From Pseudoalteromonas marina (GTDB taxonomy: Bacteria; Pseudomonadota; Gammaproteobacteria; Enterobacterales; Alteromonadaceae): DNA of 64,000 bases. Shown here piece by piece: positions 27,088 through 36,536 of this stretch (its first letter is position 1; every line of letters starts with the position of its first letter). The notes beneath the pieces were generated by a model. The model ran no database searches and was not told where the DNA came from. It saw only the letters and a list, made by a program, of their open reading frames with translations. The stretch is from NCBI RefSeq assembly GCF_000238335.3, contig NZ_AHCB03000006.1:124001-188000 (forward strand). Reading direction: 5' to 3'. The translations under genes and the position numbers were made by a program.

Positions 27088-28508
27088 GATAATTTGTCTC
27101 CTAATAGATACTGTATCACATGATCAAGGCGAATATGTTTAAGTTGCTTGTCGGGGGTTGGCATAGGCGCAAACGACAAAAACTCAAATCCCTGCGCTGG
27201 CCACTCATTTTTATTTAGCATGCGGTTAGGTGGTTGTGGGGGTAAGTAGGTTAGCCAATCTTGCTCGTTAAGTGGCTTGCCATAAATACACTCTAGCGTT
27301 TGGCCTTTATCGGTAACTTGACGCGGCTGCGTTGCAGTAATTGACGACATAGCCATTGTTTCTATTTGTACGCCATCAAATTTTAAATAGTTAGTTTGCT
27401 CATGCACTAGCGAATCAAGTAGAAGTGCTAAGTCTTTGTGGTGCTTGGCACTTATGTGATCTGACTTATTAGCCGCGAAGAGTATTTTATCTATGTTGGG
27501 TTTAAATAAACGCTTAAAAAAGCCCGATTCGCCGTAATTAAAGTGAGCGAGTAATTGGTTGATTACGCTACTTTGCTCTTGTAGTGTTTCGTGGCCTTCG
27601 TTTAAAGCACTTAATACATCAACTAACACAATTTGGCGGTCAAAATGTTTAAAGTGCTCGTTATAAAAAGGCTTAACTACTTCTTTTACATAGGCATTAA
27701 AGCGCTTAATGAGATGCTCTAAATTAGACCCCGCAATAATATCATCGCTATTAACCTGCTTAAAATTAACAGGGAAAAACAATAATAGCGGCGCGCCTTT
27801 TAAATCACCAGGCATAAGCATGCGCCCAGGTTGTAACATGGCAAGCTTAGTGTCTTTTTTGAGACCTACCAACATATGTTGATAAAGTTCAGCAATTTGC
27901 GCAAGCATGCTCTCATCTACAGGTGCGTTTAAATCAAGCTGATCAAGCGCATTTAAAAATTCACTAGAGGTGTTCACACGCGGGTGCTGTAATAACAGCG
28001 GGTACTGCTGCTCGCACCACTGGTTATAACTTTGCTCAAGCATAGGTAAATCAAGTAGCCATTCACCAGGGTAGTCAATAATATCTAAATACAACGTAGA
28101 TTGTGGCGAAAAATGCCCACGTAACCCTGAGGCACTTTGGTATTTAATAGCCAAACGCAAGGTGTTAATACGCTCGGTTGATGCAGGCCATGTAGGCATC
28201 CCATCAGTTGGGAGCAAGGCATTGAGTGCTCGCGGATAGTCAAAAGTTGGGACCTTTAACGCCTCTTGCGGTACAACTTTAGTGGCTATGTGGCGCTGCT
28301 CTCGCATTACATCAAAAAAAGGGAGGTTTTTATCGTTAGCTTGTGTAGTTAACTGCTTGACTAACGCTGTAATAAAGGCAGTTTTACCGCTACCGCTTAA
28401 CCCAGTTACAGCCAATTTTACATGCTGATCTAAACTACGGTGAAGGGCTTTTTGGGCATTGCCTTTAATACTTTTAAAGGTCTTTTTAGCAAATGAAGTA
28501 CGACTCAT
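27084..28508 (-). CDS. ycjX: YcjX family P-loop GTPase-like protein
   Basis: A 474-residue member of the DUF463 family with an N-terminal P-loop GLSGSGKTAF near residue 35 and the conserved DIIDYPGEWLLDLP that resembles a G3 switch region. Members are induced by the phage shock regulator in E. coli and bind nucleotides; the role is unclear. It lies 55 bp after pspC with no terminator between, so it is probably part of the pspABC transcript. Confidence 0.9.
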   Translation of the reverse strand: MSRTSFAKKTFKSIKGNAQKALHRSLDQHVKLAVTGLSGSGKTAFITALVKQLTTQANDKNLPFFDVMREQRHIATKVVPQEALKVPTFDYPRALNALLPTDGMPTWPASTERINTLRLAIKYQSASGLRGHFSPQSTLYLDIIDYPGEWLLDLPMLEQSYNQWCEQQYPLLLQHPRVNTSSEFLNALDQLDLNAPVDESMLAQIAELYQHMLVGLKKDTKLAMLQPGRMLMPGDLKGAPLLLFFPVNFKQVNSDDIIAGSNLEHLIKRFNAYVKEVVKPFYNEHFKHFDRQIVLVDVLSALNEGHETLQEQSSVINQLLAHFNYGESGFFKRLFKPNIDKILFAANKSDHISAKHHKDLALLLDSLVHEQTNYLKFDGVQIETMAMSSITATQPRQVTDKGQTLECIYGKPLNEQDWLTYLPPQPPNRMLNKNEWPAQGFEFLSFAPMPTPDKQLKHIRLDHVIQYLLGDKLS

Positions 28509-28563
28509 AATGGGCTAGCACTTCATTGATGCTTAATCACCGAACAAAGTGCTATTAAATCCT

Positions 28564-28965
28564 TTAAAGTTTGTTGATTTCACGGCTTACCGTAAACTCG
28601 CTTGAGGTAACATGGCGTTCCATATCCTGAAGGCGTGTATCTACTCGCGCTAAACGCTCTTTTAAATCTTGTAAAGCGCGGCGCGGTGGCTCACCCTTTT
28701 GCCATACTTTAAATTTTACCTCTAACGGATCGTCAGCTTTTGTTGAGCTGCTCGCATGTGCAGTCGTTGGCTCTTTTTTGTCTAATATAAACCACGCTGC
28801 AATGTACGCTACCACAAACAATGGGCCACCTGCTAGCAGTACCGCACTAACAAATATAATGCGAACTAACCATAACTCCATATTAAAGTAGTCACTTAAT
28901 CCCGCACATACTCCGGCTATTTTACCGCGTTGTGGGTCTCTTAATAATTCGCGTTTGGCATTCAT
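28564..28965 (-). CDS. pspC: Phage shock protein C
   Basis: An inner-membrane sensor that with PspB recruits PspA away from PspF. The start chosen is the ATG at 28965, which overlaps the pspB stop as ATGA and has GGAG eight bases upstream; the ATG at 28980 would add five residues. The 133 residues hold the PspC domain (PQRGKIAGVCAGLSDYFNME), one strong membrane helix (about 36-62) and a charged C-terminal coil. Confidence 0.93.
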   Translation of the reverse strand: MNAKRELLRDPQRGKIAGVCAGLSDYFNMELWLVRIIFVSAVLLAGGPLFVVAYIAAWFILDKKEPTTAHASSSTKADDPLEVKFKVWQKGEPPRRALQDLKERLARVDTRLQDMERHVTSSEFTVSREINKL

Positions 28966-29195
28966 ACTTTGCGTCTCCATTGTGGTGACTCTTGGTCTAG
29001 CAATGCTTCAAGTGTTTCGACTCTATCAGCCATACGTTCAGCTTTGTGTGCTAGTTCTAATAACTGGCGATGTTCGTGCTCACTTAACCCTTGGCTTACT
29101 TGTTTTTTGCTACGGTAGTGTAAAATTAACCACAGTGGCGCAACAAAAATCATAAACAAGATAAATGGTGCAACTAGTATCTCTGGATCAAACAT
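28962..29195 (-). CDS. pspB: Phage shock protein B
   Basis: A 77-residue membrane protein with an N-terminal helix (about 4-28) and a cytoplasmic coiled coil ending in a charged tail, the normal PspB layout and length. It lies 66 bp after pspA and is coupled to pspC by a 4-bp overlap. It works with PspC to signal membrane stress. Confidence 0.93.
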   Translation of the reverse strand: MFDPEILVAPFILFMIFVAPLWLILHYRSKKQVSQGLSEHEHRQLLELAHKAERMADRVETLEALLDQESPQWRRKV

Positions 29196-29261
29196 AACCC
29201 TCTCCTGACAATCCGTTCAAATATGTTAAGCAGTGGGGCACATTACATGCCCCTGCGTAAA

Positions 29262-29921
29262 TTACTTATCAGCAAGCTTCTTTTTAAGTTCAGCTAGCTC
29301 ATCATCAATTTTTTCATTTTTTTGTAAATCAGCAATTTCATCTGCTAACGTTTGCTTACCTAAATCGTAAGACTCTATTTGAGATTCTAGTCCATCAATT
29401 TTAGTTTCGTAACGTTCAAAGCGATTAAGTGCATCTTCTACCTTCGAGCTATCAAGTGCTTTTTTCACTTCTAGGCGCGACTCAGCTGAACGCTGACGAA
29501 GAATTATTGCCTTTTGACGTGATTTAGCATCAGCTAACTTTTCTTGTAACGTGGTCACTTCTTGCTGAAGCTTCTCAATATGAGACTCTACATGCTCAAG
29601 TTCACCTTCAACAGCCGTCACTGCATCTGCCGACTTTTGCTTTTCGAGCAATGCTGAACGAGCTAAATCTTCGCGGTCTTTACTAAGTGCTAACTCAGCT
29701 TTTTCTTGCCAGTCACTTACTTGAACTTTAAGTGTATCTAGGCGGCGAACAATTTCTTTTTTCTCTGCCAGAGTTTTAGCTGACGTAGAACGAACCTCTA
29801 CTAGTGTATCTTCCATTTCTTGGATAATCAGACGCACCATTTTTTCTGGGTCTTCTGCTTTATCTAAAATGGCATTGATATTAGAATTAACAATATCTGC
29901 AAAACGTGAAAAAATTCCCAT
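29262..29921 (-). CDS. pspA: Phage shock protein A
   Basis: A 219-residue ESCRT-III-related protein, almost wholly coiled coil, with the amphipathic N-terminal helix MGIFSRFADIVNSNINAILD. It both inhibits PspF and forms membrane-protecting assemblies. It heads the operon pspA-B-C-ycjX-ycjF and has a sigma-54 promoter 48 bp upstream of the ATG. Confidence 0.97.
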   Translation of the reverse strand: MGIFSRFADIVNSNINAILDKAEDPEKMVRLIIQEMEDTLVEVRSTSAKTLAEKKEIVRRLDTLKVQVSDWQEKAELALSKDREDLARSALLEKQKSADAVTAVEGELEHVESHIEKLQQEVTTLQEKLADAKSRQKAIILRQRSAESRLEVKKALDSSKVEDALNRFERYETKIDGLESQIESYDLGKQTLADEIADLQKNEKIDDELAELKKKLADK

Positions 29922-29968
29922 AACATTTACCTCTGTAATTAAAACTTAGTTAGTCTGCTTTAACTAGT

Positions 29969-29984
29969 ATCAATATGCTTGCCA
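29969..29984 (-). promoter_or_regulatory. Sigma-54 promoter of pspA
   Basis: Minus strand TGGCAAGCATATTGAT aligns base for base with the sigma-54 consensus TGGCACG-N4-TTGCW, with two mismatches (positions 6 and 15). It lies just ahead of pspA, whose activator gene pspF is divergent, which strongly supports the call. Confidence 0.85.
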
Positions 29985-30070
29985 ACTTTTTAAAAACTAA
30001 AATACACTTTATTTTCATTAAGTTAAACTAAATATACAAATTACTTTAGTTATTCATAATTATGAAATAC

Positions 30071-30102
30071 ACTAACAGTTAGTAAAAATGACTAAGACTT
30101 AG
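30071..30102. promoter_or_regulatory. Candidate PspF binding palindromes
   Basis: Two palindromes lie between the pspA promoter and pspF: ACTAAC-A-GTTAGT (30071-30083) and CTAAG-A-CTTAG (30092-30102). Their position, about 90-120 bp upstream of the sigma-54 promoter and next to the pspF start, fits upstream activating sites that would also let PspF repress itself, as in E. coli. Confidence 0.5.
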
Positions 30103-30107
30103 GGAAT

Positions 30108-31172
30108 ATGAGCCAATATCGCCAACAAGACAATTTACTGGGCCAATCAGACAGCTTTTTATCTGTGTTGGATCAAGTATCGCAACTAGCTAATCTAGAT
30201 AAGCCGGTGCTTATTATTGGCGAACGAGGCACAGGTAAAGAGCTTATAGCTGCCCGCCTGCATTTTTTATCTAAACGTTGGGATCAAAACTACGTAAAAC
30301 TAAATTGTGCTGCATTGAACGAGAACCTGCTCGAAAGTGAATTGTTTGGTCATGAAAGCGGCGCATTTACGGGGGCCAGTAAACGTCACGAAGGCCGTTT
30401 TGAACGTGCTAACAGCGGTACACTATTTTTGGATGAATTGGCAAATACATCCGCCATGGTGCAAGAAAAACTCCTACGCGTTATAGAGTATGGTGAGTTT
30501 GAACGTGTTGGCGGCAAGCAAACTGTAAAAGTAGATACTCGCCTAGTATGCGCTACCAATGAAGACTTACCACACCTTGCTGAACAAGGTGAGTTTAGAA
30601 GTGATTTACTTGATAGATTAGCATTTGATGTAATAACGCTTCCCCCACTGCGTGAACGTCAAGACGATATTATGCTGCTTGCAGAGCAATTTGCGATGAA
30701 CATGGCACGCGATTTAGAGTGGGAGCTATTCAGCGGGTTTACTCGAAGCGCTACAGAAACGCTTTTATCGTATAACTGGCCTGGTAATATTCGTGAGCTT
30801 AAAAATGTGGTTGAACGTAGCTTATATCGCCACGGAAGTGAACATATTCCCGTTCACCAGATTATTTTAGACCCATTCGAAAGTCCATTTAGACCTAAAG
30901 CGCGTATTAAAGCACCAATAACCACTCAACATGTTAGTGCTGAGCCTGTTTCTGTTGCAGCGCCTGTAAACGTTTCTGAGCAAAAAGTTGAAGCCAATAT
31001 TCAATTTCCTTGTAGCTTAAAAGAACGCTCAAATGAATTTGAAATAAATATGATTAACAAAGCGCTTGAGCATAGCCAATTTAATCAAAAGAAAACTGCA
31101 GAAGTCCTTGGTTTAACGTATCATCAATTACGTGGGTATCTAAAAAAATACAATTTGTTGGATCAACAATAG
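30108..31172 (+). CDS. pspF: Sigma-54 activator PspF
   Basis: A 354-residue bacterial enhancer-binding protein. The AAA+ domain (about 8-240) has Walker A GERGTGKE, the sigma-54 contact loop ESGAFTGASKR and FLDEL; the C-terminus has a Fis-type helix-turn-helix (KKTAEVLGLTYHQLRGYLKK). There is no receiver or sensor domain, as expected for PspF, which is held off by PspA. A divergent pspA with a sigma-54 promoter confirms the identity. sapA begins 9 bp downstream. Confidence 0.97.
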   Translation: MSQYRQQDNLLGQSDSFLSVLDQVSQLANLDKPVLIIGERGTGKELIAARLHFLSKRWDQNYVKLNCAALNENLLESELFGHESGAFTGASKRHEGRFERANSGTLFLDELANTSAMVQEKLLRVIEYGEFERVGGKQTVKVDTRLVCATNEDLPHLAEQGEFRSDLLDRLAFDVITLPPLRERQDDIMLLAEQFAMNMARDLEWELFSGFTRSATETLLSYNWPGNIRELKNVVERSLYRHGSEHIPVHQIILDPFESPFRPKARIKAPITTQHVSAEPVSVAAPVNVSEQKVEANIQFPCSLKERSNEFEINMINKALEHSQFNQKKTAEVLGLTYHQLRGYLKKYNLLDQQ

Positions 31173-31181
31173 TTAGAGGTT

Positions 31182-32795
31182 ATGCGTGTGCATAAATTTT
31201 TACTTGCTTTACTAGCAGGCACTTTAGTTGGCTGCTTAGATAGTGAAGAACGCGTTATTGAAGAAAAAAACCAAGGCTTGGTCTATTGCGCCGAGGCAAA
31301 CCCTGTGTCGTTTAACCCACAAGTGACAACCACAGGCTCAACTATTGATATTATTGCCAATCAGCTTTATGACCGCTTAATAAGTATTGATCCGGTTACT
31401 GCTGAGTTTCAAAGCGAACTCGCAACAGATTGGAAAGTAAGTAAAGATGGTAAATCGGTCACCTTTACTCTTCGAAAAGACGTACCATTTCATACCACCG
31501 CGTACTTTACACCTAGCCGCACTTTTAATGCCGATGACGTAATTTTTACCTTTAGTCGCTTATTTGATGTGTACAACCCTTATCATTTTGTGGGTGATGC
31601 CAGTTACCCTTATTTTCAAAGTGTAGGCGTTGATCAGCTCATTCGTAAGATTGTTCGCGTGTCAGACCACCAAGTTAGATTTGAGTTGTTTAATGCTGAA
31701 AGTAGTTTTTTAGCTAACATGGCCACTGACTTTGCGGTTGTTTTATCGGCCGAGTATGCAATGAAACGTAAAGCTGCAGAGCAAGAAGAATTTTTTGATC
31801 AATACCCTGTGGGCACTGGTCCTTATATTTATCGTGAATATCGCCGCGATAATTTAGTCCGCTTTTACCGTAACCCCGATTATTGGAAGCACAACGTTGC
31901 CCTTGAACAACTTGTTTACGACATTACACCTAATGGCACAGCACGCATTGCAAAGCTGTTAACTAAAGAGTGCGATTTAGCTGCGCACCCAAGTAGTGCT
32001 CAGTTGAGTATTTTAGCTCAGCGTGAAGATATTAATATTGAAAAAGAAACCAACCTCAATGTTGGATACTGGGCTTTTAACACAGAACGCCCACCTTTTG
32101 ACGACATTCGCGTACGCAAAGCCCTTGCACATGCCATTGATACAGATAAAATAATGCAAGCGGTATATTACGGTAATGGAACACGCGCCGAATCGATGTT
32201 ACCTCCAACTTCCTGGGCTTTTAACGCTCAAACAAGTATGCCATCATTTGACCCTGACCTTGCTAAAAAACTACTCGCTGAAGCCGGCTTTCCTAATGGG
32301 TTTGATATGAATATTTGGGCCATGCCAGTGAGTCGTATTTATAACCCCAATGCACGTAAAATGGCTGAATTAATGCAAAGTGACTTACGCAAAGTGGGTG
32401 TTAACGTCAGTATTGTAGAATACGAGTGGAATACGTTTATTCAGCGAATTGGTGAACACAGACACGATAGTGTGCTCCTCGGCTGGGCAGCAGATACGCC
32501 AGACCCCGATAACTTCTTTAGCCCGTTATTAAGCTGCTCAGCAACATTTAGCGGTAAAAATCCGGCAAATTGGTGCAACCCTAAATTTGATCTATTACTG
32601 GCGCAAGCACTCGATACGACAGACCTAAATATGCGAAAAAAATACTATGCCGATGTGCAGTCGCTTATTATGGATGAATTACCCTTGTTGCCCATTGCTC
32701 ATGGGTTGCGGTTTCAAGCAAGCAGTGCCGATGTAGACGGCATAGAACTTGGCCCATTTGGGGCTATTTCGTTAGCCAATGCGAGGAAAAAGTAA
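31182..32795 (+). CDS. sapA: Peptide ABC transporter solute-binding protein SapA
   Basis: A 537-residue extracytoplasmic binding protein of the SBP family 5 (peptide/dipeptide type). It has a lipobox LVGC with Cys at residue 18, so it is probably a lipoprotein. The body shows the usual DLATDWKVSKDGKSVTF-like and RKALAHAIDTDKI family stretches. It heads sapABCDF and is joined to pspF by 9 bp. In enterobacteria Sap is linked to antimicrobial-peptide resistance, potassium uptake and putrescine transport; the substrate here is not determined by the sequence. Confidence 0.92.
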   Translation: MRVHKFLLALLAGTLVGCLDSEERVIEEKNQGLVYCAEANPVSFNPQVTTTGSTIDIIANQLYDRLISIDPVTAEFQSELATDWKVSKDGKSVTFTLRKDVPFHTTAYFTPSRTFNADDVIFTFSRLFDVYNPYHFVGDASYPYFQSVGVDQLIRKIVRVSDHQVRFELFNAESSFLANMATDFAVVLSAEYAMKRKAAEQEEFFDQYPVGTGPYIYREYRRDNLVRFYRNPDYWKHNVALEQLVYDITPNGTARIAKLLTKECDLAAHPSSAQLSILAQREDINIEKETNLNVGYWAFNTERPPFDDIRVRKALAHAIDTDKIMQAVYYGNGTRAESMLPPTSWAFNAQTSMPSFDPDLAKKLLAEAGFPNGFDMNIWAMPVSRIYNPNARKMAELMQSDLRKVGVNVSIVEYEWNTFIQRIGEHRHDSVLLGWAADTPDPDNFFSPLLSCSATFSGKNPANWCNPKFDLLLAQALDTTDLNMRKKYYADVQSLIMDELPLLPIAHGLRFQASSADVDGIELGPFGAISLANARKK

Positions 32796-33829
32796 TGATC
32801 CTTGATTATATTTTACGCCGCCTTGGTTTATTACTTTTTATGTTGCTCATGCTCAGCATTTTTACATTTTCGTTGGCGTACTTATTCCCTGGTGATCCAT
32901 TAAGTAATTTAAGTGGCGTTCCGAGTAATAATTTTTCTCAAAATACGCAATTAGAAGATAAATACTTTTATAACAGTAATTATTTTATGCAATACCTCGC
33001 CTTTTTAGGGCGAGTTTTTCAGGGTGATTGGGGATTATCGTTTGCCTCTGGCGACAATGTTTTTTCACATATTCTTGATTTATTACCAGCGACGTTAGAG
33101 CTTAGTGTCTATGCACTTATTGTATCTATATTTGTTGGCGTGCCTGCAGGTATTTTAGGCTCAGCATATTACAATCGCTGGCCAGATAAGCTTATTAATT
33201 CAACCACTATTGTGGGCTATTCTATGCCTGTATTCTGGTTAGCTTTATTACTAATTATGATTTTTTCGCTCAAATTGGGGTGGTTTCCTATGTCGGGTAG
33301 AATGGGGCTTCTTTATGAAATTCCAGCAGCCAGCGGGTTTATGCTCATTGATATTATGCTTGCCGGCTTTCCTTATAAAGGAATGGCATTTGTAGATGCA
33401 TTACACCACTTAACACTGCCCACAATTGTGCTTGCCACATACCCAACCACCGTGCTTGTAAGATTTACCCGCGAATCAATGTTGAAAATAATGGATCAAA
33501 ATTTTATTAAAACAGCACGCGCGAAGGGGTTAAACCGACGCCAATTAATCATGCATCATGCACTGCGCAATGCGCTTTTACCGGTAATTAAAAAAATTGG
33601 TTTGCAATTCAGTACACTAATAACACTTGCTATGATCACCGAAGTTATTTTTTCGTGGCCTGGTATTGGCCGCTGGTTGATAGACAGTATTTACCAGCGC
33701 GACTTTCCTGCAATTCAGGGAGGCCTAATGGCTGTATCTTTATTTGTTATTTTAGCCACTATAACAACCGAACTTCTTTATAGTTTATTCGACCCACTCT
33801 CACGGAACCAAGCCCATGGCAAAGTTTAA
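32795..33829 (+). CDS. sapB: Peptide ABC transporter permease SapB
   Basis: A 344-residue inner-membrane permease with about six helices and the DppB-like EAA region (ARAKGLNRRQLIMHHALRNAL) near residue 240 that contacts the ATPase. The start overlaps the last base of sapA (TAATG). It pairs with SapC. Confidence 0.95.
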   Translation: MILDYILRRLGLLLFMLLMLSIFTFSLAYLFPGDPLSNLSGVPSNNFSQNTQLEDKYFYNSNYFMQYLAFLGRVFQGDWGLSFASGDNVFSHILDLLPATLELSVYALIVSIFVGVPAGILGSAYYNRWPDKLINSTTIVGYSMPVFWLALLLIMIFSLKLGWFPMSGRMGLLYEIPAASGFMLIDIMLAGFPYKGMAFVDALHHLTLPTIVLATYPTTVLVRFTRESMLKIMDQNFIKTARAKGLNRRQLIMHHALRNALLPVIKKIGLQFSTLITLAMITEVIFSWPGIGRWLIDSIYQRDFPAIQGGLMAVSLFVILATITTELLYSLFDPLSRNQAHGKV

Positions 33830-34709
33830 GGTATTTTCTGAAGAGTCGAATAAATCGCCACTGGCGCGATTTTGGCGAAAATTTAAAAACAACCACCCTG
33901 CCCTTGTTGGTTTATGGGTGTTTTTGGCATTTGCCTTACTCGCTGCCAGCGCACCATTTTTAGCGCCTTATGGGGTAAACCAGCAGCACAGTGATGCGCT
34001 ACTTATTCCACCCTCGTGGCGAGAAATGGGCGATGTGCGTTTTATTTTAGGCACTGATGATTTAGGGCGTGATGTGTTGTCGCGTTTAATGAACGGCGCA
34101 ACCTATACATTTGGTTTATCGGTCGTCGCTGCATTATTGACCACCATAATTGGTGTATTAGTCGGTACATTTGCTGGCATTAGCCGAGGGATGCGTTCAA
34201 GCTTTTTGAACCACTTACTTGATATCACTCTTTCAATACCGTCTTTATTATTGGCTATTATCATTATTGCAGTATTAGGCCCGGGCTTGATGAATACAGT
34301 ATGGGCTATTATTTTAGCCTTACTACCGCAGTTTATTCACTCTATTAGAAACCTAATAGTAGAAGAGCTAAGCAAAGATTACATTACGGCGTTTAAGCTC
34401 GACGGCGCTTCAAATTGGCATATTATATCGCGCGGTATTTTTCCTAATATTTACGAACACATAGTGGTTATTTTTACTATGGCACTGTCTACGGCCATAC
34501 TAGATATTTCTGCGTTGGGTTTTTTAAAGTTAGGCGCACAACCCCCAACCACTGAATGGGGTGCCATATTGGCAGAAAACCTTGGCCTAATTTATTTAGC
34601 ACCTTGGACGGTTGCCTTACCAGGCGTATTATTATTTTTAGCGGTATTATCGACCAATTTAGTAGGCGATGGACTTAGACAAGTGCTAAAAGAGCGCAAG
34701 GCCGATTAA
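33816..34709 (+). CDS. sapC: Peptide ABC transporter permease SapC
   Basis: A 297-residue DppC-type permease. The N-terminal FWRKFKNNHPALVGLWVF helix and LGTDDLGRDVLSRLMNGA, typical of this family, are clear, and the EAA loop (KLDGASNWHIISRGIFPN) lies near residue 195. It overlaps sapB by 14 bp and abuts sapD with no gap. Confidence 0.95.
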   Translation: MAKFKVFSEESNKSPLARFWRKFKNNHPALVGLWVFLAFALLAASAPFLAPYGVNQQHSDALLIPPSWREMGDVRFILGTDDLGRDVLSRLMNGATYTFGLSVVAALLTTIIGVLVGTFAGISRGMRSSFLNHLLDITLSIPSLLLAIIIIAVLGPGLMNTVWAIILALLPQFIHSIRNLIVEELSKDYITAFKLDGASNWHIISRGIFPNIYEHIVVIFTMALSTAILDISALGFLKLGAQPPTTEWGAILAENLGLIYLAPWTVALPGVLLFLAVLSTNLVGDGLRQVLKERKAD

Positions 34710-35702
34710 ATGCAATTATTAGATGTTAGAAATTTAACCATTGAACTGCGCACTTCAGAAACAGTTATAAGAGCAGTTGATAGGGTCAGCTTTAGTTTAA
34801 AAGAAGGTGAAGTGCATGCGCTTGTAGGTGAGTCAGGCTCAGGTAAAAGCCTAATCGCAAAAGCAATAGTAGGTGTATTAAACGAACGCTGGAATATAAC
34901 CGCTGATAGAATTCACTGGCGTGGTGTTGACCTAATGCGCCTCACTCCGGAGCAACGCAGACAAACGGTTAGCAAAGATATTGCAATGATCTATCAAGAC
35001 CCTAGCCGTTGCCTTGACCCTACAGCGAAAATTTTTAATCAAATTGCTGAAACCTTACCTGAAGTCGCTCGCAAGGGGTTCTTTTTAAAACGAAATCGCG
35101 AACGAAAAGACCGCGTTAAAGCACTTATCCATAAAGTTGGTATTAAAAACCATGAAGCGGTACTAGACAGCTACCCTCATGAGCTCTCAGAAGGTGTGTG
35201 CCAAAAGGTAATGATTGCAATGGCAATTGCCCGAACACCTAAGCTATTAATTGCTGATGAGCCGACTACAGCACTTGAGAGTACTACCCGTGCGCAAGTG
35301 TTTAGATTATTAAAAAGCCTTAATCAACTCAAGAATATGTCTATTTTAATGATTTCACACGAGCTTGAAGAGATTGCTGATTGGTCTCATGGGATTCATG
35401 TTTTATATTGCGGGCAAATGGTTGAAGCAGGTCCAACTCATAAAATATTTAAGCAACCTCGCCACCCATACACACAAGCACTTTTGAAAAGCTTGCCAGA
35501 TTACGAGCAAGGCTTGGCTCATAAAGAACCGTTTTATGCGCTTAAAGGTACTATTCCTACTTTACAACATTTACCAATTGGTTGCCGACTTGGGCCACGT
35601 TGCCCACAAGCACAAAAAGAATGTGTAGTTACACCTGTCCTCACTAAACACAGTGGGCACAGCTACGCTTGTCACTTTCCGCTTATAAAGGAGGTGAAGT
35701 AA
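34710..35702 (+). CDS. sapD: Peptide ABC transporter ATP-binding protein SapD
   Basis: A 330-residue ATPase with Walker A GESGSGKS near residue 39, signature LSEGVCQKV (variant of LSGGQ) and Walker B LLIADEPTTALE. The C-terminal oligopeptide-transporter extension with Cys residues (CRLGPRCPQAQKEC) is present. The variant signature matches my memory of SapD in other bacteria. It is co-translated with sapC and sapF. Confidence 0.94.
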   Translation: MQLLDVRNLTIELRTSETVIRAVDRVSFSLKEGEVHALVGESGSGKSLIAKAIVGVLNERWNITADRIHWRGVDLMRLTPEQRRQTVSKDIAMIYQDPSRCLDPTAKIFNQIAETLPEVARKGFFLKRNRERKDRVKALIHKVGIKNHEAVLDSYPHELSEGVCQKVMIAMAIARTPKLLIADEPTTALESTTRAQVFRLLKSLNQLKNMSILMISHELEEIADWSHGIHVLYCGQMVEAGPTHKIFKQPRHPYTQALLKSLPDYEQGLAHKEPFYALKGTIPTLQHLPIGCRLGPRCPQAQKECVVTPVLTKHSGHSYACHFPLIKEVK

Positions 35703-36463
35703 TGCAGCCTACTCTCAAAGTACAAGCGCTATCTAAAACATTTGATGTGCGAGCGGGTTTATTTAAACGCAAAAAATTTGAAGTACTAAAAAACATTTCT
35801 TTTTGTATTGGTAAAGGTGAAACCATTGCCGTAATTGGTGAAACAGGCTCGGGGAAAAGTACGTTAGCTAAGTTACTTGCCGGTGCCGATAACGCAAACG
35901 CTGGGCAAATATTACTTGAAGGCAATATAATAGAAGATAACGGTATTCGTGATAACCAATGTCGTCACATTAGAATGATTTTTCAAGACTCAGGGGCGTC
36001 GTTAAACCCAGGTTTAACTATTGGCGACATGCTTGATGATTGCTTGCAATACAATACGGACTTTGATGAAGAAGAACGCTCAGAAAAAATAAATACAACA
36101 CTCTCTAAAGTTGGATTGCTAGTCGATCACCAACATTACTATCCACATATGTTCAGTGTCGGCCAATTACAACGTGTGGCTTTTGCCAGAGCGCTTATTT
36201 TAGATCCTAAGGTGATGGTACTCGATGAAGCCGTATCGTCTTTAGACCCTTCTATACGTGCCCAAATAGTAAATTTATTACTCAAGTTACAACGTGAAAC
36301 GGGTTTAACTTATGTCATGATCACACATCACCTTAGTTTAGTACGCCATATTAGTGATCAAGTCATTGTGCTAGATAAAGGCGAGGTGGTTGAGTATGGT
36401 TTAACAGAAAATGTATTTAATAACCCTCAGTCAAAAATAACGCAGCGTCTATTAAGCTGTTAA
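35702..36463 (+). CDS. sapF: Peptide ABC transporter ATP-binding protein SapF
   Basis: A 253-residue ATPase with Walker A GETGSGKST, signature FSVGQLQR and Walker B VMVLDEAVSSLD. The ATG at 35702 shares its A with the sapD stop and follows a near-perfect Shine-Dalgarno AAGGAGGTGA; the upstream in-frame ATG at 35669 is inside sapD. It is the last gene of the sap operon. Confidence 0.94.
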   Translation: MQPTLKVQALSKTFDVRAGLFKRKKFEVLKNISFCIGKGETIAVIGETGSGKSTLAKLLAGADNANAGQILLEGNIIEDNGIRDNQCRHIRMIFQDSGASLNPGLTIGDMLDDCLQYNTDFDEEERSEKINTTLSKVGLLVDHQHYYPHMFSVGQLQRVAFARALILDPKVMVLDEAVSSLDPSIRAQIVNLLLKLQRETGLTYVMITHHLSLVRHISDQVIVLDKGEVVEYGLTENVFNNPQSKITQRLLSC

Positions 36464-36536
36464 TGCAGTTTTTTGTTATGTAGGTGCATTTTAGAAGGTC
36501 TTGTTATTAACTTTTACTTTTTAACAAGGCCACTCC

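Noticed and set aside
28965..28980. pspC start at 28980
   Set aside because: The ATG at 28965 has a better placed ribosome site and the coupled ATGA overlap with the pspB stop.
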